Assembly: GCA_947685225.1 (NCBI GenBank)
Contig: CANTUV010000007.1
Location: 15,086,501-15,150,500 of the forward strand
Direction: 5' to 3'
Origin: Garcia nutans
Lineage: Eukaryota; Streptophyta; Magnoliopsida; Malpighiales; Euphorbiaceae
DNA length: 64,000 bases
Below, piece after piece: positions 12,504-23,996 of this stretch (positions are counted from its first letter, which is position 1; each line of letters starts with the position of its first letter). The notes beneath the pieces are model-generated. The model ran no database searches. It worked only from the letters and a program-made list of their open reading frames with translations, and had not been told where the DNA came from. A program made the translations under genes and the position numbers.

Positions 12504-12955
12504 GCTATATAAAGTAAAGTGAAATTATATTTTATTATTAGCAATAATTATTGTTTTAAAGAAAATGTTGATGTTTTTTCATTGCAGCTAGAGAAAATCA
12601 ATTACTCAAGTTTGATAGACATATAAAAAAAATGAGAAAGTTGATACAAAATCATATGAATGATTGGAAAAAATTCCAAAGTAGAAGTGGGCGTTGTGCC
12701 ATAATGGTTACCATCAGTATGTGCACATGACAACTAATATAGAAAAATATATGAATGTATTGTACCTCAAAATCCAAGGGATGCCTAGTACCACCCTAGT
12801 CGAAATGTTATTTTTTAAATTGGTGAACATGTTTGATCAACATCGAACTCAATATGCTAAAGAAATGAGTGATGGATACAAGTACACTTAGAATTACATG
12901 TTTATGTTGTAAAAGTGTATGAGAAAGGCTAATCTACATAAGGTCACAAATTTTA

Positions 12956-14790
12956 TGTAACATCCACAATTCTATACATAATTAAATATTTATATGGAGG
13001 GTATATTATAGTGTTGGGAAAGGTAAATGTATAGTATATACCTAATGTATACACATAAGATATACATTAGATACCTAATGTATACATAGTTTATACCTAA
13101 TAAATACACTTTAGAAATTAATTATATAATTAAAATGAAAATATAGAAAAAATAAATAAATAAATATATAATATTATATAAAAATAATATAAAAAATAAA
13201 AATAATATTTTGAATTCCTCAATTTTTAGAGAGAATTTGAAGTGAAGTGAAAAGACGAGACACATTACATTATAAACAAATCAAATAAAAAAGAAAAGAA
13301 AACCTAATTTAATTTATTTATTTATTTATTTATATATTTTTTTTAGAATATAAAAATCTAAAAAGACTATATCTCTCGACATTTAGATGCACTTTCACTA
13401 AAGACAAAAAATGGTAAAAAGTCAAAAAGTAAAAAAGATGAAAAGTTAAATATATCATTAGAAAAGAAAAGAAAAGAAAAGAAAATTATTCATGGATGGA
13501 AGACTAAAAATATCACAATATTATATTAATTAATTAGTTGTAATTATATAATTAAGGGGTAAAGTTGGAAATCAAAGTTTATAAAAAGCTATTCATCATC
13601 TTCTTCTTTATAGTTTGGTATAAATTAATTATGGAAATGATTTCAATTGAATAATTTTACTTGTTATATGAATTATGCGAGTATAGGTCAAGTTGATATA
13701 TGTGGTGAAGTGTAGGATTTGTTGAAAGTAAAGCTTGGGATAATGTATATTAGTTAGTAGTGTTCAATCGGCTCGTCAACCCGGATGGCCCGGCCAAGCC
13801 CGGCCGGGTTGGGCCAAGTTAAAAAGGAAGACAAGCCAGGCTTTGGGCTTTAAAATGAAGCACGAATATATTTTGGGTTGGGCTTTGGGCATGAGAAATT
13901 TTTTTTTGGGTTAGCCCAACCCGGCCCAATAATTATATATTATATAATATATTTTATTATATATTATATTATTATATATATAAAGAAAAATCTGCAAAAG
14001 GGTGGAGGTTTGACACCTCTTATAGCTTTTTAATATATAATAAAATATTATATTATATAATATTATTAATATATATTATATATATAATTATAATATATTA
14101 TATTAGAAAAAGCTGCAGAAGGGCTTTCTTTTTTATATAATATATTATTATAGGCAAACGAAAAAATGGTAATAACGAAGTTTTTGACTTTTTATTTTAA
14201 ATATATATATAAAAAAGAAAACTGTAAGATTTTTTAATTTTTTATTCTAAGTAAAAAAGAAAAGTCTGCAACCCAGCCCATTAGCTCGGCTAACCTACCC
14301 TACCATACTTAGGATCGGGTTGCTGGCTAAAAAAATAGACCCAAATTTATTCAGGCAGAGCTTCGGGCTGGGGGTAAACCTGGACTGAGTATACCACTTA
14401 TGTTAGTAAATACTTTGTTAGCATTTAAATTAAATCTTTATGTTTGGCATACTGTATGTTGGCATAATTTAAAAGATGTTATTGTTCCTTTAAAGTGATA
14501 TTCTACATAAATGTGTATGTGATTGTGATATGTTAGTTGAATTGATATGTGAATGATAGTGTTATGTGCATTGTGAATGGAAATGTGTAATGTGATGGCC
14601 TAATGTGGTAATATGGTATAATGTAAATAAAGTGATGTAAATGATGTTCAAAGAGAATAAGGTTATGGAAGGTGATCATAGATTGAGATGATCACGTGGG
14701 ACATGTGGAAAGTGTGAGAAAAGAATTAATAAATGAAATGAGAACATAAAAATGTAATTTGCTATTGTATGTTTTCTCTACACAATTTCT
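12956..14790 (+). repeat. Truncated Tekay-like LTR
   Basis: It starts TGTAACATCCACAATTCT directly after the MULE coding sequence, preceded by TTTTA. The first 150 bases are nearly the same as those at 26379. Shared landmarks are TATTTATATGGAGG, several TATACCTAATGTATAC-type repeats and AAAGTTGGAAATCAAAG near 13563. A hAT-like element is inserted at 13755-14399. The right end is unclear; TGTTACA at 14813-14819 resembles an LTR end but lies next to the plant-mobile-domain remnant and has no matching target duplication. Confidence 0.6.
13755..14399. mobile_element. Small non-autonomous hAT-like element (GGCCCGGCC type)
   Basis: About 645 bp, starting TAGTAGTGTTCAATC and ending in the complement of TAAGTGGTATACTC, so it has imperfect inverted ends. 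It is flanked by ATATTAGT (13747-13754) and ATGTTAGT (14400-14407), an 8-bp target duplication with one change, as expected for hAT elements. The outer parts are rich in GGCCCGGCC, AGCCCGGCC and GGGTTGGGC words, which contrasts with the AT-rich middle made of TATATAATA runs. No coding capacity is seen. Confidence 0.65.
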
Positions 14791-14848
14791 AGTTCCAAAA
14801 AGATGATGTTGGTGTTACAACTTATTGAGTGACAAAAATACAGGGCGT

Positions 14849-15440
14849 ATGAATATAGTATATTTGCCACATCTCGAGGATTTTCATACAACAAGATAAT
14901 ACAGTTGGGGGCAGCTGTACTTTCATATTTATATAAAAAACTATGTAATGCCACTAATCCATCCGGGATAAAGATTTGTGGCACTTTTTTCTGTTACAAC
15001 TTTGGTCATGAGACAAAATTTCATTGATCATACCACTTATTAAAAATAATTAGATTCACAAAGTCTCACCCTTTAGTAGAAGGTGTGTGTTTTTTCCTAT
15101 CAAAATAAAATGCATCTAATTTAATGATAAATATAATTTTTACATATATTATTTGTAGATGGAGCGAAGATAGAGTAGTGACCAATATTTTGACTCATAC
15201 AATTACTCATATAACATGAAAGATAATCAGGTATGTTTAATTAATAAATTTTTTATGGTAATGTATTCTTCATATAGTTTTATTGCTAAATTTTTCCAAC
15301 ACTTTATAGATTATTTGAGAGTCGTATACTGATGATATTCTTCAATTGCTACCTGATTATTGTACACAAGTGCAACAAATATAGCGAGCTGTTATTCCAC
15401 TTATTTGCATTCATATCATGGAGTAGCGAGCTGTCATTGT
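14849..15440 (+). pseudogene. Plant mobile domain (PMD) protein remnant
   Basis: Two exon-like blocks. In 14849-15030 the frame reads YLPHLEDFHTTR, a stop, YSWGAAVLSYLYKKLCNAT and ICGTFFCYNFG. This matches the conserved region of the plant mobile domain (also annotated as the long form of protein phosphatase 7 homologues) that ends in a tyrosine-leucine-rich helix. A second block after an AG at 15309 reads ESYTDDILQLLPDYC, then RAVIPLICIHIME and RAVIVG. Stops interrupt it at 15316, 15382 and 15424. PMD genes occur both as host genes and inside Mutator-like elements; this dead copy lies among elements and I take it as transposon-borne. Confidence 0.75.
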
Positions 15441-15449
15441 TGGAAAGAA

Positions 15450-16042
15450 ATGATTCATTTTATAATAAATTAATTAATTAGCTTTGTTTTGTTTATACTA
15501 CTAGATTCCTAAATAATTTTTATTTTCATTCAATCGATGAACCAACCACTAATGGAAAAGTTGTATTTGAATTCTTGTTATATTGTGCATCTTTAATTAG
15601 TTTATATGCATTTGAATTTATTTCACATTCATACACAATAATTGGATTAAAGCAAAAATAAAATTATTTCTAGCAAAAGATGCATATTAACTACAATCAC
15701 ACATCATCCTACAATCACACATAATGCATCCTTATCACTTAAGTCAATATCTGAGAGAAATTCATCAGAATTTGCAAATTGTTTGAATATTGTGGCTTGC
15801 CATTCATCACATTCATCATGAAACATTTTGGCACGTATTATAAAAAGCTCTAGATTTAATCTTATCTTTATACTGTTGTTCTCCTCATGAATACGATATA
15901 ACACTGTCCATTGTTTTATTAGTTTTTATTCTCAAATTGCTATTTATTTATTATGATAATTATTGTTTTCTTCATGCATATTGGTAGTTTTAATATGTTA
16001 ATTTAGTGATTTCAGCATTTTGGTAGTTTTAATTTATTCCAG
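15450..16042. other. AT-rich interval without recognised genes
   Basis: A minus-strand open frame at 15904-15704 (66 codons, starting MLYRIHEENNS) is not recognised and may be chance or a decayed gene piece. Two copies of TTGGTAGTTTTAAT lie near 15984 and 16020. Nothing else stands out. Confidence 0.35.
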
Positions 16043-16204
16043 TGTTTAGATCATTTTTTGCGCTAGTTGTTAGTATGATGTTTATGTATTTTTAGTTAAT
16101 GTTTCATTTTGATTTTTGTTTAAAGTCTGTTTTAAGTGTTTGTTTTAGGTTAAAGTGCAAAAACTCCCTTGGAAGATCAAAACAAAGAAAGAAGAGCATG
16201 AATC

Positions 16205-16660
16205 AAGCAAGACATGGCCAAGCCAAATCAAGCTTGGCCGTGTCACCTCAAAGGAAATTTTGGCAAAAGCTGACACGGGCAGGAGACACGGCCAAGCCAC
16301 TAGCCGTGTCTCACCTGAAGACCAAAACCAAAGAAACCAAAAAAAGAAAAGAAAAGAAGGAAAGAAATGGCAGAAGGTGACACACCCATATGACATGGCC
16401 AAGCCATTGGCCGTGTCACATGACATGGCCACAAGCTTAGTCGTGTCCCATCCTAAGCCAAAGAACAAGGAAGAACCAAAGGCAAGAAACAGAAGTTGAC
16501 ACACCCAGGAGACACGGCCAAGCCACTGGCTATGTCACATGACATGGCCAGGAGCTTGGCCGTGTCACTCTTACCTCCAAAGAACAAAGAATAGCAAGGA
16601 GAAACAGAAGTTGACACACCCAGGTGACATGGACACAAGCTTGGCCGTGTCATCTCATGA
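16205..16660. repeat. GACACGGCCA hairpin array in LTR copy C
   Basis: About six inverted pairs near 16212-16247, 16284-16312, 16388-16418, 16419-16448, 16510-16560 and 16624-16655. Several arms carry GACATGG in place of GACACGG, a C to T change. The spacers here are A/G-rich, the complement of the T/C-rich spacers seen in the two minus-strand copies, as expected from orientation. Confidence 0.9.
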
Positions 16661-16705
16661 GACCAAAGAAAGAAAAAAATGCACGGTTTTTTAGCCAAGG
16701 AATTG

Positions 16706-16714
16706 TATAAATAG
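16706..16714 (+). promoter_or_regulatory. LTR TATA box
   Basis: TATAAATAG lies about 50 bases after the last hairpin of the LTR array and ahead of a GAGAGGATTAGGG purine stretch. Its place inside the LTR fits the start of retrotransposon transcription roughly 25 to 35 bases downstream. Confidence 0.6.
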
Positions 16715-17714
16715 AGAGGATTAGGGTAAAAGGAGGGAGGACTTCTTCAACCGTTCTACACACAACTTTCAGCCATTCTTCAATTTTCTCTAAGAACTTT
16801 TCTCTAAAACAAGAGAATTAAAGAAGATTAATTTCACTTTCATTCAAACACTCTAGATCAAATTAGTTCTAGCCATTACATTATTCTTTTAGCAAAATCT
16901 GAGCAAGAGATTCTTCAGAAACAAAAGGAAGATTGTAATTGGTTTTGTTCTTCAACTCTATCTCTTAAGCTTCATTAAAATTGTATTTATGAATTCTCTA
17001 ATGTCTAAATTAATTTATTTGAATTTCAATGAGATGAATTTGTTTGATAGCATTATTATGAACTAATTTTGATCTAGTTTAGGGTTTGTATGGATCTACT
17101 ATGATTGTATGAACCGGTTATTTCTCTTCATTGGTTTATTTCTTTTATCCTTAATTGAATGGATTAACGTTAATATATAATTGATTGGCCACCAATTATG
17201 TGTTTTAGGTATTTATATGAAGGATTGAGAAATGAAGTCTAATACCGAAATAATTTAATTAGGGACTTAGGTGAATTAGAAATATAAACCAAAGGAAAGG
17301 ATCATTTTGATTGTAATAAGATTAATTGAAAAAGGATTGAATGTGAGAGCTTATTTCCTTAATTTGATTAATTAAGTTGCTTGAAATATGATCTTTGAAA
17401 TTAAATCAGTTGAGAGGAATAGCCGTTCATACATATAAATTAGTAGAGAAGTGCAAACCCTAGGCTTTTCTATTAAGTGAATCAATATATTTGTTCAATT
17501 TTATTTCATTGCATTAAATTTAATTCCTTTCTGTTTTCATTAGTTGTTTAGCAATTTAATTTTATTGATAATTTGTTATTTAAGATTTGATAAATAATTA
17601 AGCTTATCTAGCTTCCTTGTGAGACGACCTTGAGGTGTTCACCGAAATACTACAGCAGCCTCGTATACTTGCGAGTGTAGCTTTAGTAGTGTTCATTAGA
17701 GCGCAACAAGTTTT

Positions 17715-17732
17715 TGGCACCATTGCCGGGGA
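17715..17732 (+). other. Primer-binding site for tRNA-Asp (mutated)
   Basis: TGGCACCATTGCCGGGGA lies six bases after the LTR end. It is the same site as at 2362-2379 with three changes, mostly C to T or G to A. Confidence 0.8.
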
Positions 17733-17850
17733 AGCTAATTGGCGTAATTGTTTATCAGTCATATATATTTTTTAAATTACTTTTCAGTGTTTATATTTTA
17801 TTTTATTTTTCTTTTGCTATAAATAATTCCTTCTTTCAGAAATTTATTTT

Positions 17851-20540
17851 ATGCAAGGTAGGAGATCACTTGGAGCAGAGTTTTGCCCATTTATTTCAGA
17901 AATTCAAAGAGTGAAAAGAAGCAGAGAAGAGTTTGAATTGTATATCGGGTTTGATACAGAGAAGGAAATTTCTGATTTTGAGTCGGATACTGCGCAATCT
18001 ACCAATATGGGAGACGAGAGGCAAAGAACTATGAGGGATTTTGCCAGACCTGTCATTGGGACTTCCACCTCATGTATAAGATTGACAGATGCAGCAAGAA
18101 ATTACGAGTTGAAGAATATCCATTACAACATGCTGCCATCATTCTATGGAGTTCCGAATGAGGATCCTTTGAATTTTATCTGGGATTTCTACTCCACTCT
18201 CAACACATTTCCATTGGGTGGACTAACAGAAGACCAATTGAGATGAGGTGTTTTCCGTACACATTAAAGGATAGGGCAAAAAGCTGGCTTATGATGTTGC
18301 CTGAAAATTTTTTGACAACTTGGGAGCAAGTATATAACAAGTTTATGTGCAAATTTTACTCACATCAGAAGATAGCTGAATTAAGAGGAAAAATAGCCAC
18401 ATTTGCTCAATTGGATGGAGAGCCATTTCATGAGGCTTGGGACAGGTTTAAGATGTTGTTAATCCAGTGTCCACACCATCTCTACCCACTTCAATTATTG
18501 AATCAGTTTTTCTACGATGGACTAACCCAGCAATTTCAGAATACTATTGACAATGCAGTTGAGGAGCTATGAGAGAAAAGACAGCAGAAGAGACTTATGA
18601 AATCTTTGAAATGTTGGGAGCTAATTCCCAATAAAAAAAAGTGTAAGGGGAAGAAGTAAAGGGGTAAATCAAGTGGAAGCCAACAGTGAGATGGTCAATC
18701 AGATAGCTGAATTGACAAGACAAGTGCAGATGCTGAATATGAAGAACAATGCTTTTTCATCCACTCAAGAAGTGTGTGGAATTTGTGGAACTTTTGGGCA
18801 TGGAGCAAATATATGCCCCTCTGCGTACGAATCTTATGAAAATGAGGCTGAGCAAGTTAACTCTATGGAGGGATATCAACCAAGGGCCCCGGAATGATCC
18901 TTACTTAAACACTTATGATCCTGGTTGGCGAAATCATCCAAACTTTTTGTGGGCAGCAAACAATTCCCAACAACCTTTCCATTTGCTCCAAAGACAAAAT
19001 CAACCGCCAGGGCAATCTTCAAATCAAGGGCAGCCTAAGAGAGGCAGATTGGAGGATAGTTTACATGCTTTTATCTAAGTCAGTACCAAGAATCAAGAGA
19101 TGAATAACAAAATGTTGGATTCATTGGAAGCATCTTTCAAGAAAGAGGAGACCTAAGTGGGACAACTTGCACAACATATGCATATTCAACAAAAAGGAAA
19201 ATTTTCGAGTAAACCTGAGCAAGCACAAGCAGTGACTGTTCTTAGAAGTGGCAAGGTAATAAATAATGGTGTTGAAAATAATTCTGTGAATGCAGGTGAT
19301 CAAGAAAACAAAAAGAAAGGAGAACCAGAGGACAAGAGTGATGGAGAAAAATCAATGGAGCAATCTCCTTCAGCAGATTTACATAAGGCAAGTAATCCTT
19401 ACCGGCCACCTATACCATTCCCCAGCAGATTGAAGAATGATAAACAAGATAAGCAATTTTCAGATATCTTCAACATGCTGTCTAAGATAAGTATTAACTT
19501 ACCTTTACTTGAAGCAATAAAGAATATGCCGGCTTATGCCAAATTCTTCAAAGAATTGAACACCAAGAAAAAAAGGCATGAGCCAAATGAAAAGGTGATA
19601 GTATCAGAGGTAGCTAGTGCTGTTTTGCAACATAAACTACCTCTGAAGCTAAAGGATCCTGGCAGTTTCATAATTAAAATTACTATAGGCAATGGAAAGG
19701 GGACTGATGACATGTGTGATTTAGGAGCCAGTGTTAATTTGATGCCTTACTCTGTGTATCTTGAATTAGAACTTGGGGAACTTAAACCTACTAAAATTGT
19801 CTTGCAATTAGCTGACAGATCTCTTACATTCCCGAAAGGAGTTATAGAAGATGTGTTAGTTAAGGTTGGTGGGTTGATAGTGCCCGTGGATTTTATAGTT
19901 CTGGATATGGAAGGAGATAACCCTACACCATCCGCATACACTATTCTACTGGGTAGGCCTTTTATGGCTACGACCAACACCTTGATTGATGTTAAAAATG
20001 GTAAATTATCAATGACTATCTTGGGACAAACGGTTGAATTTTTTATTTTTAATACTTCTCCTATTCCTACAATTGCATTATATGAGAATTGCTCTTTAAT
20101 TGATTGTATTGACGCAGTTGTTTCAGATGTTTTCTTGCAAATAGGTTCTTCGGATAAATTGGAGCTGGCACTGACCTTAGATCGTGAATTGGATATTTTT
20201 TACTCAGAAGTAGCCAGTTGCATTGATATTTTAGAAAGTGCTGAAATAGAGAAATTTAAAGAGGAACCATCATTTGAGTTCCCCTCCATCCAAAAAGAAG
20301 AGAATAATCCTTCACTTAAGTTAGAGCTAAAAGAGTTGCCTAAAAACCTGAAATATGTGTTTTTAGGAGATCATGAGACCTTACCTGTGATAATTTCTAG
20401 CGAACTTAGTGAAAGGGAAGAGATGAGGTTGGTGAGTGAACTAAGAAGATTGAAAAGAGCTATAGGATGGGGGTTGAGTTACATTAAAGGTATTATCCCT
20501 TCAATGTGCATGCATAGAATTATCTTAGAAGAAGAAGCTT
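17851..20540 (+). pseudogene. Athila-like gag-protease-RT start, broken
   Basis: Begins at ATG 17851 (MQGRRSLG). The first block runs to a TGA at 18244. Gag core follows at 18243-18572 (CFPYTLKDRAKSWL, WEQVYNKFMCKFY, LLNQFFYDGLTQQ), then a CCHC knuckle near 18775-18816 (CGICGTFGHGANIC). The long open block 19157-20540 holds PYRPPIPFPSR, LNTKKKRHEPNEKV, the protease centre CDLGASVNLMPYS near 19714-19752, and TILLGRPFMATTNTLIDV. It ends at MCMHRIILEEEA, the start of reverse transcriptase. The protease Asp is kept in this copy. At least two frame breaks in Gag and the missing 3' half make it inactive. Confidence 0.88.
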
Positions 20541-23500
20541 GGTACATCTTATTGCTTCCGGGATATACAGTATACATAGTATTGTGAGCTTCACCAAGAA
20601 TACTTTCCTTCAGTTCCTTCACATCAGGTACACACAAGCGATCTCTATAATACACTCCACCATCTTTTGACACAACATAATCTGGCTTTTCCCCTTCCTG
20701 CACTTGTTTCAAAAGTTCTAACAATTTTTTATTTTGTTTCTAAGCTTCTATCACTTTTTGCCTAATGGTTGGTTCAACTCTCAATTCTACTAAAGTCTTT
20801 CGACTTAAAGCATCGACTACCACATTAGCTTTCTCAGGATGATAGTCGATGATACAATCATAATCCTTGATCAATTCCATCCATCTTCTCTGCCTTAGAT
20901 TTAGTTCTTTTTATGTTGGCAAGTATTTCAAACTTTTATGATCAGTGAAAATATAACACCTTTCACCATACAAATAATGTCGCCAGATTTTAAGAGCAAA
21001 TACAATCACAGCTAACTCTAAATCATGTGTAGGGTAATTCAATTCATGAGATTTTAATTGCCTAGAAGCATAAGCAATTACCTTACCCTCTTGATCAATA
21101 CACAACCAAGTCCTTGATGAGAAGCATCACTATAAATAACATAGTCTTTACCTGGAATCGGTTGGGTTAAAACATGCGCTTCAGTCAATATCGACTTCAA
21201 TTGTTCAAAACTTGCTTGACACTGAGCATTTCACTCAAATTTAATTTCTTTTCTAAGGAGCTTAGTTAAGGGAAGTGCTATCTTCGAAAACCCTTGAACA
21301 AATCTTCTATAATATCTAGCCAACCTAAGGAAACTTCAGACTTATGTTATATTCTTTGGTGGTTGCCAATTCAAAATAGTCTCAATTTTACTTGGATCCA
21401 CACGAATACCATTAACTCACACTACATGTCCTAGAAATGCCACTTTCGTCAACCAAAAACCACACTTCGATAATTTAGCATACACTTGATTCTCTCTTAG
21501 TGTCTGTAGTACAATTCTCAAATGCTTATCATGATCCTCCCTATTTCTAGAATAAAACCAGTATATCATCAATAAAAATAACTACAAACTGGTCCAAATA
21601 GGGTTTAAAGACTCGATTTATCAAGTCCATAAAAGCTGCTGGAGCATTAGTTAAACAAAGGGCATAACTAAAAATTCATAATGTCCATATCGAGTTCTAA
21701 AAGTTGTCTTTGGAATATCTACTTCTTTAATTTCATCTGATAATAACCCGATTTAAGATCAATTTTAGAGAAAACACCCACTCCTCTCAACTGATCAAAT
21801 AAGTCATCAATCCTAGGTAACGGGTACTTATTCTTAATAGTCACTTTATTCAACTGTCGATAATCTATACATAATCTCAAAATACCATCCTTCTTCTTTA
21901 CGAACAAAATTGGTGCACCCCAAGGTGACACACTAGGTTTTATAAATTCTTTGTCAAGCAATTCTTGGAGTTGCACCTTTAATTCTTTTAATTCTGGAGG
22001 TGTCATTCTATAAGGTGGAATAGAAATTGGTGCTGTACTTGGAACTACATCAATAACAAATTCTACCTCTCTCTCTGGTGGTACTCCAGGTAGTTCTTCC
22101 GGAAAAACATCCAAAAACTCACTCACTGTAGGTATGTCTCCCAAAACCTTGCTTGAATGTCGTGTATCAGTAACATAAGCAAGATAAGCTTCACATATCT
22201 TCCTAATTAACCTTCTAGCTTTAGCTGCAGAAATCAAACTGGAAGGATAAAATTGCTTTTCTCCTTGAACTACAATTTTACCATAACTAGGAATTTTAAA
22301 AGTTACAATTTTACTACAGCAGTCCATAACTGCTTGATCTCGGAACAACCAATCCATTCCCAAGATTACATCAAAGTCATGGAATGGTAGTTCAATCAAA
22401 TCAGCAGAAAGCTCCACATCATGAACTCTAAGTGGACAATTTTGATATACTCTATTTACTTTCACACTATTGCCTAAGGGATTTGTAACTTCTATTTCAT
22501 AATCAAGTTTATCAACACACATTTTCCTTCCTGAAGCTATAGTTGTACAAATATAAGAATGTGTAGAACCAGGATCTAACAATGCATACACATCAAGACC
22601 AAGTAAAGAACATTTACCAACTACAACATCAGGAGCATCCTGGTCTTCCACAGCTTTTATGGCATAAGCCCTAGCTAGAGCATTGCCTCGAGTCTGAGGT
22701 CTATCCACTGTTTCAGATCCTCTTTGCTGACTAACACTGGGTCGACCACCTCTACCAGTCTTATGGCTTGCCTGAGACCTCTGTACAGAACTTTGTCCTT
22801 CCACAACTTCGAATTCTTTTATTATTGGACAATCTCTGATTTTATGCTCCAAAGATCCACATCTCAAACAATCCCCCTTTTTAAACCAACAATCTTCACT
22901 TGCATGACCCTTACCACAATATTGACAAGGTGTAGTAACAGCTCTTGAAGAAGAACCTGTAGCCACTCCAAACCTACCACATCTAGATTTATGAAAACTA
23001 GCTCCACTTCCTCTACTAAACCTCTGAGTTTGGGCTTGAATATTTCTCTGTCTTTTTTGGCTACCTTGTTATTGTTCACTAGAAAATCCCTTCTTTAACT
23101 GTTGTTTTCTTCCCTGCTCTTGTTTAATCTCATTTTCTATAGCGGCTGCCGCATTAACAAGAGTAGAAAACTCTTTAATCCTCATTACTATTAAATACAC
23201 CCGAATCTGACTGTTCAAACCTTGTTCAAACCGCTTACACTTCTCTTGCTCAGATACAGCCAACTCTGAAAAATATTTACTGAGGAGAACAAACTGCCTC
23301 TCATATTCAGACACAGATAATTTCATTTGCTTAAGATATAAAAATTCCCGACGCTTCTCCTCTAAATAGATCTCACTAATATATTCCTTTTTGAATTCTT
23401 CTTGGAAAAATGCCTATGTAAGTCTACCTACAGGTATACCTTTCTGCTTTGTATCCCACCAGGAAAAAGCTTGTTCTTGCAATAAGGAAACTGCACATTC

Positions 23501-23845
23501 TAATCTTTCATTATCAGTACAATGCAGAATATCAAAAACTCTTACAATCCTCTCCATCCAATACTCTGCTACTGAAGACTAATAAGTGTCATGAGCTTTA
23601 AAATCTTCTGCTCCCAATTTTCTAATTCTCTCCAAAGGAGATCTTTGGAGTACTAGCGGTGGAGGTTGTGCAGAAGGAGTAACTCTCACAATTTGCCCAA
23701 GGATTTCCCCCATATTTCTCACAAATTGAGGATCTAATGGAATTTATTCCGCAGAAGGTTCCGATGGCTGCTGATTTCCCACACTAGCTTGACTGTGTGA
23801 GGATGCAGCTTGATCCTTGGCACCTTGACAGGATTCAGAGGCCAT
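20539..23845 (-). pseudogene. Tekay/Del-like gag-pol, frameshifted
   Basis: Starts at ATG 23845 (MASESCQGAKDQ). Gag includes AEYWMERIVRVFD, AFSWWDTKQKG and LSVSEYERQFVLLSKYF, then two knuckles in 22966-22820 (CQYCGKGHASEDC and CLRCGSLEHKIRDC). The protease centre reads LLDPGSTHSYI where DSG is normal. Reverse transcriptase shows PPYRMTPPELKEL, SPWGAPILFVKKKDG, CIDYRQLNKVTIKNKYPLPR and SKIDLKSGYYQMK. A frameshift near 21720 follows, then VVIFIDDIL (FIDD at the active site). RNase H is at 21105-20911 (ASRQLKSHELNYPTHDLELA and FTDHKSLKY), and the integrase zinc region starts at 20724 (RDRLCVPD), ending at YPGSNKMYQ. Several stops make it a pseudogene. Confidence 0.9.
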
Positions 23846-23959
23846 CTTATACCTTTAAACATAAAAACAAAAAAGATCAACTGCATCAATCATTTGTTCA
23901 ATTGTATAGTTCACATAGCAATGATAGTTGTACTTCACTTTTCTTTTAACCCACAACTT

Positions 23960-23992
23960 AGAACCGTCTAAACCTGGGCACTCTGATACCAC
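23960..23992 (-). other. Primer-binding site for initiator tRNA-Met
   Basis: On the minus strand, TGGTATCAGAGTGCCCAGGT follows the LTR end (GGTGTTACA) after a five-base spacer. It resembles the complement of the 3' end of plant initiator tRNA-Met, with an extra or altered stretch in the middle. Confidence 0.8.
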
Positions 23993-23996
23993 TAAT

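Larger units (their letters stand above)
8971..12955 (+). pseudogene. Mutator-like (MULE/MuDR) transposase, decayed
   Basis: Remnant of a DDE transposase. Blocks in order: an N-terminal piece (8971-9170), an acidic region and the MuDR DNA-binding domain (9245-9886, with the FNSKYDMKTTIKEYSIRHN motif), a helix-rich linker (9900-10183, with CSFLIVSQDHKNLDSN), and the catalytic core from 10216. The core shows FWVFKPCIEGFAHC, then VLVVTGL where families have a VDGT-type Asp, then SFDGDGSIFSVAFAIVKKES and YCIRHIVSNYN. An intron with acceptor CATTGCAG before 12589 follows and holds the solo LTR at 10688-12503. The next exon has MTTNIEKYMNVLYLKIQGMP, normally upstream of the SWIM zinc finger. Coding ends at 12955 against an LTR, and the missing SWIM part matches 26378-26191 in reverse. 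Frameshifts, stops and loss of the first catalytic Asp make it inactive. Confidence 0.85.
16043..17708 (+). repeat. Athila-like 5' LTR (copy C)
   Basis: Starts TGTTTAGATCA and ends GCGCAACA, 1666 bp. The first part carries the hairpin array (16205-16660), followed by a clean TATA box (TATAAATAG at 16706-16714) and a purine-rich start region. This places the hairpins in U3 directly upstream of the promoter. The end region (17610-17708) is the complement of the LTR edges at 2386 and 10688. No gene lies in it. Confidence 0.85.
16043..20540 (+). mobile_element. Athila-like Ty3/gypsy retrotransposon, truncated (copy C)
   Basis: Plus-strand element with its 5' LTR (16043-17708), primer-binding site (17715-17732), leader, gag (from 17851), protease and the first residues of reverse transcriptase. 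It stops at 20538-20541, where the sequence turns into the integrase of another element in the opposite direction. The rest of reverse transcriptase, RNase H, integrase and the 3' LTR are missing. It is more complete than copy A at the left end, and the two share the same order of Gag motifs. Confidence 0.9.

Noticed and set aside
14813..14819. TGTTACA as the true right end of the LTR starting at 12956
   Set aside because: The flanking five bases (TTTTA and ACTTA) do not match, and the word lies close to plant-mobile-domain coding sequence, so chance is likely.
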